From Aaosphaeria pasadenensis (lineage: Eukaryota > Ascomycota > Dothideomycetes > Pleosporales), in NCBI GenBank assembly GCA_022813625.1, contig JAKLMB010000001.1, positions 1,736,001 through 1,800,000 of the forward strand: 64,000 bases of DNA, in the 5' to 3' direction. The notes below the pieces were generated by a model. That model did not search any database. It saw nothing but the letters and a program-made list of their open reading frames with translations, and was not told the DNA's origin. Numbering within the stretch: the stretch's first letter is position 1; every line of letters begins with the position of its first letter. A program made the translations under genes and the position numbers. This document shows positions 30,561-41,758 of the stretch, in pieces.

Positions 30561-31834
30561 TGTGAACGAAGGTGGAGGGGTGGGGGAGTCAGAGAGGATG
30601 GTGTCGAGGGAGCTGGAAGGTGTCCGTCAAGTTGGGTTATCGTTTGGAACCAACGTAGCAGCACTGGGTGAAGTGGAAGGTGAGGTGATTAGGGCTGCGA
30701 CAGTAATAGAAATGGTCGATTAGTTGATGGCATTGGTGGTGAAGTGTCGAAAAGCAAGCATGGGTGAGGTACGTGACCTAGGGGAGTGGAATATGGGACA
30801 GTGGGTAGGTGGGTGGTGGTTGAGTTCGGAGGCGCAGGCAATATAGGAAGGGGAAAGAGTGAGAAGGTGGGGAGAGGGCGCGGCGGTGCTTGTGCTTGTG
30901 CTGGAGATTTGTCGTGTTTCAGGGTTTCAGCCCCAGCCGAGTAGGTGGATGGATGAGCTTGTGATGAAATAAGGTAGGTAACTCAGCAGTTAGTTGGGGA
31001 GTTGTTTAATTGGTAATGGAAATGGATATGGTGGATTGGAAGCCTGACGGAGAGCGGGAGAGGAAGATGGGAATGGAGAGGGGCAGGATGAGATTTGCAT
31101 ATAAGAGTACCCTAGGTATAGTTACCTCTCTGTACGGAGTTTGTTACTTCGGAGCATACTATATTATGAGTAACGATATTTGTACTATAATACTATTATA
31201 CTACATTCACACTGTACTTCAAAGATGATCGGAAGGGATTAAGAGGATCAGACAGGTAATAATGATCTTCATGTATCTACTCGTACCTAAAGTCTGCCTT
31301 GGTAGGTACCTAAGTACCTAAGTAGGTAGCAGGTACGAGGTAAAACGGCATCACGGACGGCTGAACGCGCGTGTTTACTCCATCATAAAGCAGGGGTCTT
31401 CTTGTTCTTTTAGTTCCGTCCCTTTCTGGATTAAAAATGGATGTCCGGTTCGAATCAAAATGAATTCCTATTCGTTGGTCCCAAAATACTCGGCCTTGTA
31501 GCCGGCCTACGATGAATACCATACTCGTAGTGGTTTAACATGGTTTAGACTTTCGACGGGTAGTTAGACTGACCATGGGACTCCCATAGGACTAATTACT
31601 AAGAGGGGAAGACAGAGCCTGGAGGCATGAGAGGGTCTCTCTCAGGAACCCCAAAGTCACATGCTTACCCGTCATCCACCCATCCTAACCTGTCCTAGTC
31701 CGTCGCGTTCTCCTCTTCCCAAAGATCCCCACCCACCAATATCCCACTGCCGCCTACTGTCCACATACCCTTCGCCGCTACCACATGTCCATATCCACGC
31801 GTTCGACGCGTCAAAATCCCCGAATGACACCAAG
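30561..31834. other. Divergent promoter region, no supported gene
   Basis: The left part (30730-31080) is G-rich on the plus strand with many GGTGG and GGAG words. Near 31300-31335, overlapping GGTA/TACC words form short inverted repeats. An in-frame extension of the downstream gene to an ATG at 31661 exists, but the ATG at 31835 is preferred. Confidence 0.5.
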
Positions 31835-34162
31835 ATGACCGCCCCTCTACGAGGAACACCTCGATTATCGACCGCCGCACCCCCGTCCCAGAACACAGCA
31901 CCCGTCGCCGAGTTCCGATGTCTATTCACCACCGATCTCCGCCGGAAGCAGAAAAGATGGCAGGATGGATACGTCAAGTTCCATACCTTCAACAATCGCG
32001 TCATGGCGTACGATACGTCACGGAACTTCTTGGGCGATACGTACTGGAAGGAGAACAATGCGCTGCAGGAAGGTGACGAGCTCACTTTGGACAAAGGCGT
32101 CATGATCCAGGTCGAGGACCCTGTCGGAGTTACAGAAACAGATCTCACGCCTCTCCTGACCAAGAAGTCTCCTGCAAAACCGAGTAATCTGGCACCATTA
32201 CCCCGCCCTTCTGCAGCCCCGTTGAGAACCCTCCAGTCTGCCAGCCAGCTTCGACATAGGTCTTTAAATTCCCTTTTGGGAACTTCGCGAGGCCCAATGG
32301 GAAAAGCAGTACCTATAGTGTCGCCATATGAAGCGAAGCACGGGAAAGAGAATGGAAATATTGCCGACCATCCAGCAAAAAGGGTGAAGACAAGTCATGG
32401 CAGTCCTGTACGCCCTGCCCGGGTGCCAACAATACCAGTAGCTCGAAGCACGATGGATCGTACGGGCGCAACAGTTGCAAGAAATGTAGCTCCCCGCCCA
32501 GCTGCATTGCAAAGGAGTCCCATGATTATAGATATTACCTCGGACAGCCCTGATCAATTGCATTCCGACGACTCCGTTTTAACGTTGCCAAACGAAGAAT
32601 CGCCAATGAAAAGGGCAGAACGAACACGGCCCGCCCCCAAGCCTCCCATAATTCCCATCACGATGGAAGCAGAGATCGTGATCGCAGAGCCCTCGCGGAG
32701 GATCACCAAATTGCCCAAGGGAAAAGTACCTTTACCGAATAGCAAAACCAAATCAAGGCCTGAACCTGCTCCTGCCCCTCGTTATTCATCCCCTCCTGTC
32801 TCCACAACGAACCATATGACAGGAAAAGATCCGGATCTTGAACCCCCTAAAGACCCTACGCCAGTCGAAGAACCATCACAATCTCCCACGAGAGGGCGCA
32901 AACCGAAGGCATTGAAACTGGCGACAAGCGCAAAACGCGGGATGTTGATGTGTCAGGCAGTGCGACCACCGCTTTCACGCACACCACCCGAGCTATCTGC
33001 AAAAGCAGGTGCGGTTCTGGAGAATGGAGGAACCATATCAGGGCATCAGTCAAAACCTACCACTACTCCACAAAACTCCCGCGACCAAGCGGGCTTCAGG
33101 AAACGCGACTCATCGCCAAGAGCCCATGCAATTGACCCAGCGAAGATGCAAGATGATGCGACCACCACCAGAGGCCGGAGAGATAGACGGCCTAAGAGTC
33201 CTGGAATCCCTGGTCCGGCCTCCAAGTTACCACCATTTCCTTCAGATGACATGGATGTCGTCACAGGCCTCATGGACCAGCAAATATACCCACCGAAAGC
33301 TCCATATTCCCGTCGTGCTCAAAAGCAGAATTCAAGTAGCCCTTCGACCACAATGCACACGAATCGAAGACTACCAGAGACGGCAAATGAAACTACATCT
33401 GCGAACACGACCAAATCTGCTCCTAGGCAGCGAAAGAGTCGATCACCCCAGACAAAAGACCTTCCGGATAGTGCAAAGGCAAGCTCCAAGGAACTCGACA
33501 CATCGGACAGACCTCAAACAACCCGTAGAGCCACCTCCTCAAACGAAGGACCGAGAAAGAAAGCGAAACGCTCACAGCCCATACAGGACGACGTTCCAAA
33601 AGAATCCCCAGCCCGGGCCCTTCGACCACCCCCCAACCCGCCTCGAGCAACCAGCAAAGCAGGCCTCCTCTCCAAACAACCCAACTTCCCCTCCATAGAA
33701 GACGACCCAATCGAAGACGACATCTCCTCCCAAAAACCCATCTCCCCAAAGCGTTCCTTCCGCCGCGTGAGAAGCGAAAACGACGCACCAATCCCCAGCA
33801 CCAGCGAAGACTGGGAAGCACGAAACATCGACCCGCAGGCCCCTCACGCCGACACAGACACCACCACCAGTAATCCCCGCAGCGCAGCAACAACCCCCGC
33901 CGCGAACGCCCCCCGCGGACTCGCAGCCCTCGTGAAGAAGACCGATCCGCGGCGCAAGTTCGCGCGCGCGCAGAGCCTTGTCGTCGATACGAACGCTCCC
34001 GCCGCAGGTGCGCCGAATGCCGCGGACGACATACCGAGTCCGCCCGTCGACGATGACATAGGGCCGTGGAGTACGGAGGCTTTCGACCTGTTTGATTGGC
34101 GGCCGCCGGCGCTGGGGGAGAAGAGGAACGCGGGGATTGGGATTGCGAGGTTGGTTGGTTGA
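31835..34162 (+). CDS. DUF2439 (ZGRF1 N-terminal) protein, Mte1/Dbl2-like DNA-repair factor
   Basis: Single exon of 775 aa from the ATG at 31835. An upstream in-frame ATG at 31661 would add 58 residues of proline-rich, unconserved sequence. Residues 20-110 form the DUF2439 domain: AEFRCLFT, KRWQDGYVKFH, NRVMAYD and GDELTLDKGVMIQVED are its typical pieces. Budding yeast Mte1, fission yeast Dbl2 and the N-terminus of human ZGRF1 share it. Those proteins work with the Mph1/Fml1 helicase on recombination intermediates and telomeres in the nucleus. The long remainder is Pro/Ser/Lys-rich and disordered. It ends with a compact motif, GPWSTEAFDLFDWRPP, which likely docks a partner. There is no helicase domain, unlike ZGRF1 itself. 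Convergent with VPS34 (164 bp between stops). Confidence 0.85.
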   Translation: MTAPLRGTPRLSTAAPPSQNTAPVAEFRCLFTTDLRRKQKRWQDGYVKFHTFNNRVMAYDTSRNFLGDTYWKENNALQEGDELTLDKGVMIQVEDPVGVTETDLTPLLTKKSPAKPSNLAPLPRPSAAPLRTLQSASQLRHRSLNSLLGTSRGPMGKAVPIVSPYEAKHGKENGNIADHPAKRVKTSHGSPVRPARVPTIPVARSTMDRTGATVARNVAPRPAALQRSPMIIDITSDSPDQLHSDDSVLTLPNEESPMKRAERTRPAPKPPIIPITMEAEIVIAEPSRRITKLPKGKVPLPNSKTKSRPEPAPAPRYSSPPVSTTNHMTGKDPDLEPPKDPTPVEEPSQSPTRGRKPKALKLATSAKRGMLMCQAVRPPLSRTPPELSAKAGAVLENGGTISGHQSKPTTTPQNSRDQAGFRKRDSSPRAHAIDPAKMQDDATTTRGRRDRRPKSPGIPGPASKLPPFPSDDMDVVTGLMDQQIYPPKAPYSRRAQKQNSSSPSTTMHTNRRLPETANETTSANTTKSAPRQRKSRSPQTKDLPDSAKASSKELDTSDRPQTTRRATSSNEGPRKKAKRSQPIQDDVPKESPARALRPPPNPPRATSKAGLLSKQPNFPSIEDDPIEDDISSQKPISPKRSFRRVRSENDAPIPSTSEDWEARNIDPQAPHADTDTTTSNPRSAATTPAANAPRGLAALVKKTDPRRKFARAQSLVVDTNAPAAGAPNAADDIPSPPVDDDIGPWSTEAFDLFDWRPPALGEKRNAGIGIARLVG

Positions 34163-34326
34163 ATGGTTTTACGTAGCGACGAGTTTCCATGAATGCAAGA
34201 ATTGAAGATGTCATGAATGAAGAGTCACACAAATATACTGCACGATCTGACTGTATCCCCACTCAACGTGATGAAAAACGTCATTCTAGTTGGTATTGAT
34301 AGCATCTAACCGCTTGCTAAACGCAC

Positions 34327-37111
34327 CTACTTCTTAAGATACTGCGCCCAATAATGCGCCCAATCAATGACTCCCGCCTTCCAATCGCCCAGACTCTCCT
34401 CAATCAGCGCGTCGAAATCCCGCATCGCAACCTCCTCCTTCTTATCCAACCACATCCTCTCCTCGACCTTCCGGACCGCGCCCTCGCGCTCGACCCGGAT
34501 GTCCGGGATATTCGCCTCCTCCATCAGCTTGAACAGGTTGAGCAGCAGGTTCGCGGACTTGCGCAGCGTCGACCACGCCGTGAAGCTGTACTGCTTGAAG
34601 AGGAGGTAGTTGGGGTGGTTGGTGCCGCCCATGCCCTCGACCATCTGGGGCGCGAGCTTCATCTGCGGGGCGAAGGGCTTCGGGTCGCGCCCAAGGATGT
34701 AGCCGAAGTCGACGTGGAAGAAGTGGCCGGAGGGCGAGATCAGGAGGTTGTCGAGGTGCCGGTCGCCCACGCCCAGGAGGTACGTTATCACGCAGTAGCC
34801 GGCGCACGACTTGATGTAGGTGTCCATGGCTTCTTTGCGGACGCCCAGGGGTTCCGAGTCGTCCGGGTTGTTGGCTTTGAGGTACGCGAGGAGAGAGCCT
34901 TTGTATTTGTTGGTTGCGTCAGCGAGGGACATGGAGGGCACGAATTGCATGGCGCCGGCGCTGGTGGAGGTCGCGAGGATGCGGTACGGGGTTAGTTTTA
35001 GGTCGAGGTTTTCGTTGCGGAGGAGGCGGTCCATGAGGGTGATGATTTGGATTACGAGCTGGTCTTGTCGGAGGTCGTCGCCGGTCTTGAAGATGATGGA
35101 GTATTTCGTGCTCGAGGTTGTTTTGAAGTTGAGGATCATGGGATGCAGGGATGAGGAGAGCACATTGCAGTCGTCGACGTGAATTCCATTGATCTGGATG
35201 GTGGGATCGAGCGGCAACGGGAGCGGATCGAAGCTGGCGAGTTCGTTCTTGGGATCTGAAAGAAACTTCTTAAGTCGCTCCAGCTTTTGAGCCTTTCGTC
35301 CTCCCGCAAACCGGACCTCTTTCGCTATCTTGGCGAGTACAGTCAGAAGCTCGCCCTGACGCTTGAATGTCTTTCGCTTTTCGACACCCTCGGGAGTCTT
35401 TTCGAGTTCAAACATGAAATCAAACTCAACCTTAGCGAAGAGTTCCCGATGTTCAGGTGCTTGGTCTGCACTGAAGTCGCTAATTTCGACCATGAGATAC
35501 CAGTGGAGGAAGTTGCCAAGCATGAGGCTGTCGCTGGCACGGGTGACGAGAAATCGTGCAAGAGAAGAGTTGTCCCCGGCTCCGGATGCTTCATACTTCA
35601 GGGCCTGCACAAGTTGGAGCAGGTAGAGGAGAAGCTCATCATCGTCCGCCTTCTTCAAGCGCTCCACTGCATGGGCTCTCACTAGAGGGTGATCAAACTG
35701 AGGACCAAGCAGCTCCAAAGCATCATCGACATCGATCTCCGCCCACTTTTCGAAGAAGGGCGCAGCTTGTCGGGCTTCTCCAGCATCTCTCCAATTCACA
35801 GACTTGACCAATTTCGTCAAAGCCTTCTTGTCACGAAGCAGGTAATATCTGAACTTCCATATCAGATCACGATCATCAGATGTCATCTCTTGTAGAGGGC
35901 CGAATGAGAGGATTGTGTTCAGTCGGTCTCGCGTCGACACATCTGGTTTCCTATCGCGGTCTAGTGAATCGGTCTGTTGGCTACGCATCAGCTTGCGGTG
36001 CTTGTTCTCGGCTGGGTTGTCCGCCCTGCCCGTTTCGGGATCGTATATTCGGATTAACCGACCGATATCAGCATCACCGATGTCGATGCCAGGGCCAAAG
36101 GATACTTCCGGCGGCGGCCGTAATAACACTTCCGAGTCTGAGGATATTTTGATGTTCGACACGGGCGGCGGAGGGTACTCAACGTCTGTGAAGACTATTG
36201 AATGATCGAAGCGCGGAAATTCTATATCGAGATAGTAAAGTTCATCGCTAGACTCCTTGTCGCCACTTTTATCGCCATCTTTATATGAGGCAGGATCTGA
36301 TCGATTCGAGCCAATCGCTTCTGCTTTCAAGGCTTCATTCCGTATCTTCATCATCTTCTTAAAAACCATGCCGTCTAGCCACCTATTTTCCGGGATGTCA
36401 CCCATCTCTTGCTTCTTTAACAACATTTCCAACCGCTGCATCTCTGCGATTTGCGCATCTACCGTGTCTTCCCTAACGACTTCCTTCCGAGATCTCCGTG
36501 CGGGTGGTATTATCCATGGTGTGGTAGTTGAAGACAACCCGTCCGCAGCCTTAAATCGATGTAACCTACACCGCTGTCTTCCTTTATGTAGTGTGTTATC
36601 CTGGTCAAATAATGGTATGGTTGTGCCGCCGAACGGTACAGCGTGGGAGTTTGTATCTTCGGACTCGGCGGGGGAGAGGTCCCAGACGGTGAGAGCAAGT
36701 TGAGCTGTCGCGGGGAGGTTCGAATAAGTGACCGGTAGCGATGTCCACTCATTCCATATTCGCGCATTCTTGAACGTCTTGTAGGCCGTTTGTACGGGCA
36801 CTGTTAGCGGTTTGCTGTCGGCCCATATCTGGGCGGTGACATATAGCTCAGAATGCGGGCTGCAACGACCTCGTCAGAACGGCGAAATAATTTGGGATTG
36901 AACGACTGACTTGGCGATAGAAGCTCTATGTCTTAAGTCTGGCCTCTTCAGAAGCACGGAGTATGGTATGGGTTTTAAATGACCATCAAGGCGGTCACTG
37001 GAAACATTAACACAAGCTATCACAAGGACTACGGTGCGGGCATTCATACATTCGCACATGAACAGTAAGCTCGTTCAAGGCAGTGGAAGTTGCGAAAGAG
37101 AAAGCTTCCAT
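34327..37111 (-). CDS. vps34: Phosphatidylinositol 3-kinase VPS34
   Basis: Three exons fit: 37111-37050, 36997-36911 and 36859-34327 (introns 52 and 51 bp), giving 893 aa. The small N-terminal exons restore the start of the C2 domain (MEAFSFATSTALNEL, then LKPIPYSVLLKRPDLRH). The C2 domain extends to about residue 260, followed by the PIK helical domain and the lipid kinase domain. The catalytic loop is DRHLDN at 749-754 and the metal-binding DFG is at 767-769. The C-terminal helix ends HYWAQYLKK, typical of Vps34. The enzyme makes phosphatidylinositol 3-phosphate on endosomal and autophagic membranes in complexes with Vps15, Vps30/Atg6 and Atg14 or Vps38. Length and motifs are normal. Divergent from nse4. 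Confidence 0.97.
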
Positions 37112-37545
37112 CGCGAGCGGTGTGAAAAATATACGTTATGAACGGCCATGAGGTGTCCCAACGGCAAAGAATGGTGGGATTCCCAGCGGCGGTGTCTTTG
37201 GAGGTCTCGCGGTCGGACGTAATGGGGCAGATGGTCCATGCTCCACTCAGCCTTACTATCTCTCTAGTTAGGGAGTAAATGGGCAGTCGCGTGGCACGTG
37301 AGTGGTTCTCCCCTTGGTTCGTTCCCTCATCGCGAAATGCCACCTGCCTTGGCTCTTTTATTGCGCCTCATCCCTCCAAAATTTCCGGCATCGTCTACCC
37401 CTCCTCCAGACTGATACTAATAATACACATAAACAAACAAATCCTTTGCGCCTGCTAGCTTGTGTGTTTGTTTACATTGAGTTGGTTCACCAGGCCGTTC
37501 ACTTTCACGTTCACCACTCCAACTCGTTCTGGCCCATCAGGCATC
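37112..37545. promoter_or_regulatory. Shared divergent promoter of vps34 and nse4
   Basis: Only 434 bp separate the two start codons, so both leaders and promoters must lie here. A CACGTG E-box-like word is present near 37294. No other structure was recognised. Confidence 0.6.
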
Positions 37546-39268
37546 ATGGCGCGTCTGAATACGCGTCTTTCCTCAACTCCCCAGACCGGTCGATCCTCCA
37601 CAGTGGATTCTCTTTACAGAGACCCAACACCAGCATCTCATCAACGCGTAAATGGTTCCAACGGCGCATCCCGACTCTCTTCCTATTCCGTCGTCAGCCC
37701 CGCGCCGTCCTTCAGCTCAGATAAGGAAAATAATGTCCCAGACTCGCGAGAAAACACGCCAAAGCCTACCCAGAGCAACAGAAGTCGCTTGGACACAACT
37801 CGTTTGATGACACCCACCTCTGGTGGATCTTCCTCGCGATCCCATACCGGCCATGGGAACAAAAGACGACGTACAGGAGATTATAGTCTTGAGGGGTCGT
37901 CGCCAGGGATATATGAAGACGAGGACGTTTCCGAGGAAGGCGACAATGTGAATGGAACCCCTAGGGGGAATGGCATACACGAAGATGAAGGGGGTGACGA
38001 GGAGGACGAGGATGACGATGACGAGGATGACGAGGATGACGAGGATGATGAGGAAAACACGAAATACTATGATCCTCAGCAGGATCCTGAACTTCGTCGA
38101 CAGGTCCGGGCCAATATCCGGAAGAACCACCGAGAAATGGAGGGTGAGTTCCGTAATGTCTTTCTAATTGGCGAGACCAATACTAATTCAAATAGATAAT
38201 CGCGACGAGCTTATCAAGCCGGATAACAACCTGTTGCTCACACATCTGAGGAAGCAAGATCATTATATGGGCAAAGTCAAGCAGACTGCCGATGCTGCTT
38301 TGGACGCGCGTGTCATTGTCTTTGCTAGTGATCTTGCAAACAAGAAGCTGAACAACAGTCTGAACGGAAACAATGGCGTTGGTATCGATATTGACCAATT
38401 CGTATCGCGATGCATCCATTTCATGAATTCTGGGGGAGACATTGCCAACGACGATGATTCACGAACACAGACCAGACGTGGTGGTTTCCAGCAAGACGAA
38501 GAGGAATCCGGTGACGGGCTAGATTGGGGCGTCTTGGGAAGGGACGCTTGCTATCCCAACAATGTGCGCCCGCCTGTATCGAGCTTCCTGTTAGGACCTC
38601 TTTCCGTTCAAAGACGCGCAAGGACTACTCAGGCGCGTCGTGCTCGTTCACAACGCCAACCTTTGGGTCCAGCGACGCGTCCGCAAGAGCTATCGCAATC
38701 GGATATCAAACAATCCGAAAACGCGAATCTGTCGCACATGGTCAACCGCATACGCACGATACTGAAGGACCATATCGACAAAGGCGTTGAGCGTGTGGAG
38801 GAAGAGCTCAACGAGATCGACGGCGACCCAGACTCAGAAGACGAAGCTGCGGCTTGTCGACGGCATCGCGTCCAAAGAACCGAAGCGAACGAACCTGCCG
38901 TGTCTCTATTTGACTTCGCCATAAATCCGAATTCGTTCGGACAGACGGTGGAGAATCTGTTCTACGTGAGCTTTCTGATTCGCGAAAGTAACGCTAGTAT
39001 CGAGCAAGATGGGGATGGTCTGCCAGTTCTCGGTAAGTCTTCATTTGCTCCAACCAATCGTTTTATATACTGATAATTAGTAGTACCCGCACAACCATAC
39101 TCCGTCCAAGAGCAGCGCGAGAGGAAGATTGAAAAACACCAGGCGGTCTTCAGAATCGACTGGCCGACATGGAAAGAACTGATCGATGCCTTTGACATCA
39201 AGACCTCACTCATCCCCCACAGAGTCGACGAGGAAACAAACGTGACCTCCGGGGGCTGGTATGGTTGA
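37546..39268 (+). CDS. nse4: Nse4, kleisin subunit of the SMC5-SMC6 complex
   Basis: Three exons fit: 37546-38143, 38196-39032 and 39081-39268, giving 540 aa. The last acceptor is a TAGTAG pair, so use of the second AG at 39083 would give 539 aa. The N-terminal 200 residues are Ser/Thr-rich with a very acidic Asp/Glu run encoded at about 37980-38060. The kleisin N-terminal helices follow (RANIRKNHREMEG, then LLLTHLRKQDHYMGKVKQTADAALDARV). The C-terminal winged-helix domain contains SLFDFAINPNSFGQTVENLFYVSFLIRE and ends with FRIDWPTWKELIDAFDI. Nse4 bridges the Smc5 and Smc6 heads in the nucleus and is needed for recombination repair. The family signature is complete. Confidence 0.95.
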
Positions 39269-40026
39269 TTCATTCCCATCAACCTTACCATTTCCCAGCT
39301 TCCATCATATCCATTGTCCCGCATCAGTGGAGCTCGCGAACCACCACAGTTTTATGTTGGAATTCATACGTTGTAGACCAGAGCATTGTCTTCAATATGA
39401 ATGGCCTGGAGACGACCAAACACCCTTCACTTCTTTTACGATACCCAATATTGATATGTAGTGCTTTTATATTTTTGTTGTTCGAGCTTTTGATTCTTCA
39501 TGTTATCTTAGATGTAGTTCATATTTGTCGATGCCGTAGACGGTAGGATACAGTGTACAGTGTAACTGTAACTGGTTCTTGTGCAATGAAGACAAATTTC
39601 AAGTCCACCTTGCCCGTTCGTTTTCATGCGTGCTGTTTGACCTGCAATCTGCAAAACACACCCTCATCTGTGAAGCTCCCAACCCTCACTTACTCACCAA
39701 TCCCGTCACCATCACCTTCACCGTCACTAACACACATACACACATTCACCACTATCAAAATACAAGGGTAAAAAAAGGGAAGGAAGACAATGCTCCCTGT
39801 TATCAGTATTCACCACTAGATCCATCGATCAATTTTATGTACCTCCATCTCATCCGCTTTTTCACATACCCCACACCCGCCTTTTCTTTTCGTTTCTTTC
39901 TTCCAAATCACGTATATACCTACCTACTATCCCCAACTTCCTCACAGCCCTCGCACGTCTTATGCCGTCTCCAACACAACACAACATCGAGCTTTCGAAT
40001 GAGAGAGGGGAGCGGGTGTTGGGAAC
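39269..40026. other. Convergent 3' intergenic region of nse4 and the EBP gene
   Basis: Holds the 3' untranslated regions of both genes. A C/T/A-rich stretch with CACA and ACATACACACA words lies at 39700-39760. A 154-codon open frame at 39579-40043 has biased composition and is not supported as a gene. Confidence 0.55.
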
Positions 40027-41758
40027 TCAAGAGTCCTTCTTAAGATAATTGACGAGGTCGACCATCTCGGCCTGCGACATGGCGGAGCCCATGGCGCGGT
40101 ACGCCTCCCAGAGGATCCAGAGCGGGAACACGACCCACAGGCCGTTGAAGAATGCGAGGTAGAGCCATCTGCGAGTTGAAAGGTTCGGGGTTAATTTATG
40201 TGTGTCTTGGTACCCAGGGTGGGTGTGTTGATTATGGGGGAAGAAGAGAGGAGAGGAGAAGGGAGGAGAGAGGAGAGATGATAGTGACGATTGCGGACAC
40301 CGACGACGACACCGACGGCATTGAAAGCCGTGTGAGGCGAAGAAAGCACATGTCAACCAACGCCGCCGCCGCCTCGTCGTCCGCCTTGCCGCGGTGAGGT
40401 TCAACTCGGCACAATCGACCGAACCAGACAAAACAGCATGATTAGGAAATGCAGGGACCCGAAGGCGAAGGGGGGAAGGGGAAAGAGACGTCCGTGACTT
40501 CGAAAGAGGAAAAAAGAAGAAGATAAAGGTGGGTCTTGAGAACCAGTCGTTGGTGTTCGAAAGGAAAGACAACGCAACGACGTGGCGGGCGGTGGGTACT
40601 CGATGGGAAATTGCGGTTGAGCTTTTTGGTGTTGTGCCAGCGCATAAAGGTTTATACGCGACGCCCGAAATGGACATAGGGAAAACGATGTTCAATTGAA
40701 CAAACAGCAAGAAGAATTGTACAACCAAAAGAAGAAATGAATAATAAAGAAAAGGGAATCGAGATGAAGAGAGAGAGAAACAGAAATCATAACCTACAGG
40801 TACATCCAATTCGAAGTGTCGAGGTTGGGCGAGCCGGTGAGCCACTCAGGGCCGAAAGTCATCCATCCTGTGTCGAGGAAGCGGTGAACCACGTGTCAGT
40901 CAGATACTCGAAAATGCCAAACAGCAGAAAGGAAAACCGATGGAGATAGCCCTAATTGTTGAGATGAAAGGGATGATAAACACGTGTTAGCCGCCCCGTC
41001 GAATGGGCATAGTCTGGTTTCGCCGTACTTGTCGTCGTTGTTGTTGTTTATGTGTGTTGGTTGACTCATATGCCATATGCACCCATATCCAACAAGTACA
41101 ACCACACAATATCGATCCGCTATCCACTCGACTCACATCACTCAATTGCACACGACTTACCTCCATACAGCTCCGCCGTCGCCAGGACGATCATCCAAAA
41201 CCACCTCTTCAGCGCCCCCTTCCTCTCCTCCCTCCTCAGCAACTCGCAGATCCACAACGCCAACGGAGCCCCGATGCACACGGTCAGAACCTCGAGCGTC
41301 ACGACGGTCAAGTCCACGCCGCCCCATCTGTGATCCGCCTTCGCATACTCCTGCCACAGCCGCGAGAATGGGCCTGTGCCGTAGTTCGCTCCGTACAGTT
41401 GGTCCTCTCTTCCCAGCCAGTATACGTCCGGGGGCGTGAGCAGGCGGATGTGCGGGTGGTGACGCGATGTCACGGAAAAGGACGTCGGCAGCGAGTACGA
41501 CACGAAGAAGCAGTTGTACAGGAACGAGCCTTCGAACACGAGATGGATCAGTGCGTCGAACAGGTGCCACACGAAGAGGATCCGCGTCTTGAGCGTCGTG
41601 GCCTTCGGGAGCAGCTTCACGGACGCTGCGTACGCACCGCCCAGCAGTGCGAGGACTCCAAGGAGTGAGATGATGGTCGTGGCATCGATCACTGGGCCTT
41701 GCCGAGGGACGGGCAGCGGAGGGGCTGCTGGCTTGGAACCGAAGTAGCCTCGAGCCAT
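40027..41758 (-). CDS. EXPERA-domain protein, EBP-type sterol delta8-delta7 isomerase-like
   Basis: Three exons fit: 41758-41161, 40867-40798 and 40168-40027, giving 269 aa. The introns are long for this window, 293 and 629 bp. The short middle exon (GWMTFGPEWLTGSPNLDTSNWMYL) joins both neighbours in frame and supplies the conserved GPEWLTGSPNL block of fungal EBP-like proteins. Several membrane helices are visible, including ATTIISLLGVLALLGGAYAA and the HLFDALIHLVFEG segment, whose His and Glu correspond to catalytic or ligand-binding positions of emopamil-binding protein. The family sits in the ER membrane. EBP shifts the delta8 sterol double bond to delta7. Ascomycetes mostly use unrelated Erg2 for this step, so the native reaction here is uncertain. 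The ATG at 41758 is preferred over extended upstream frame. Confidence 0.87.

Noticed and set aside
31661..31834. 58-residue N-terminal extension of the Mte1/Dbl2-like protein
   Set aside because: In frame with an ATG but proline-rich and unlike the family. The ATG at 31835 lies close to the conserved domain and is more plausible.
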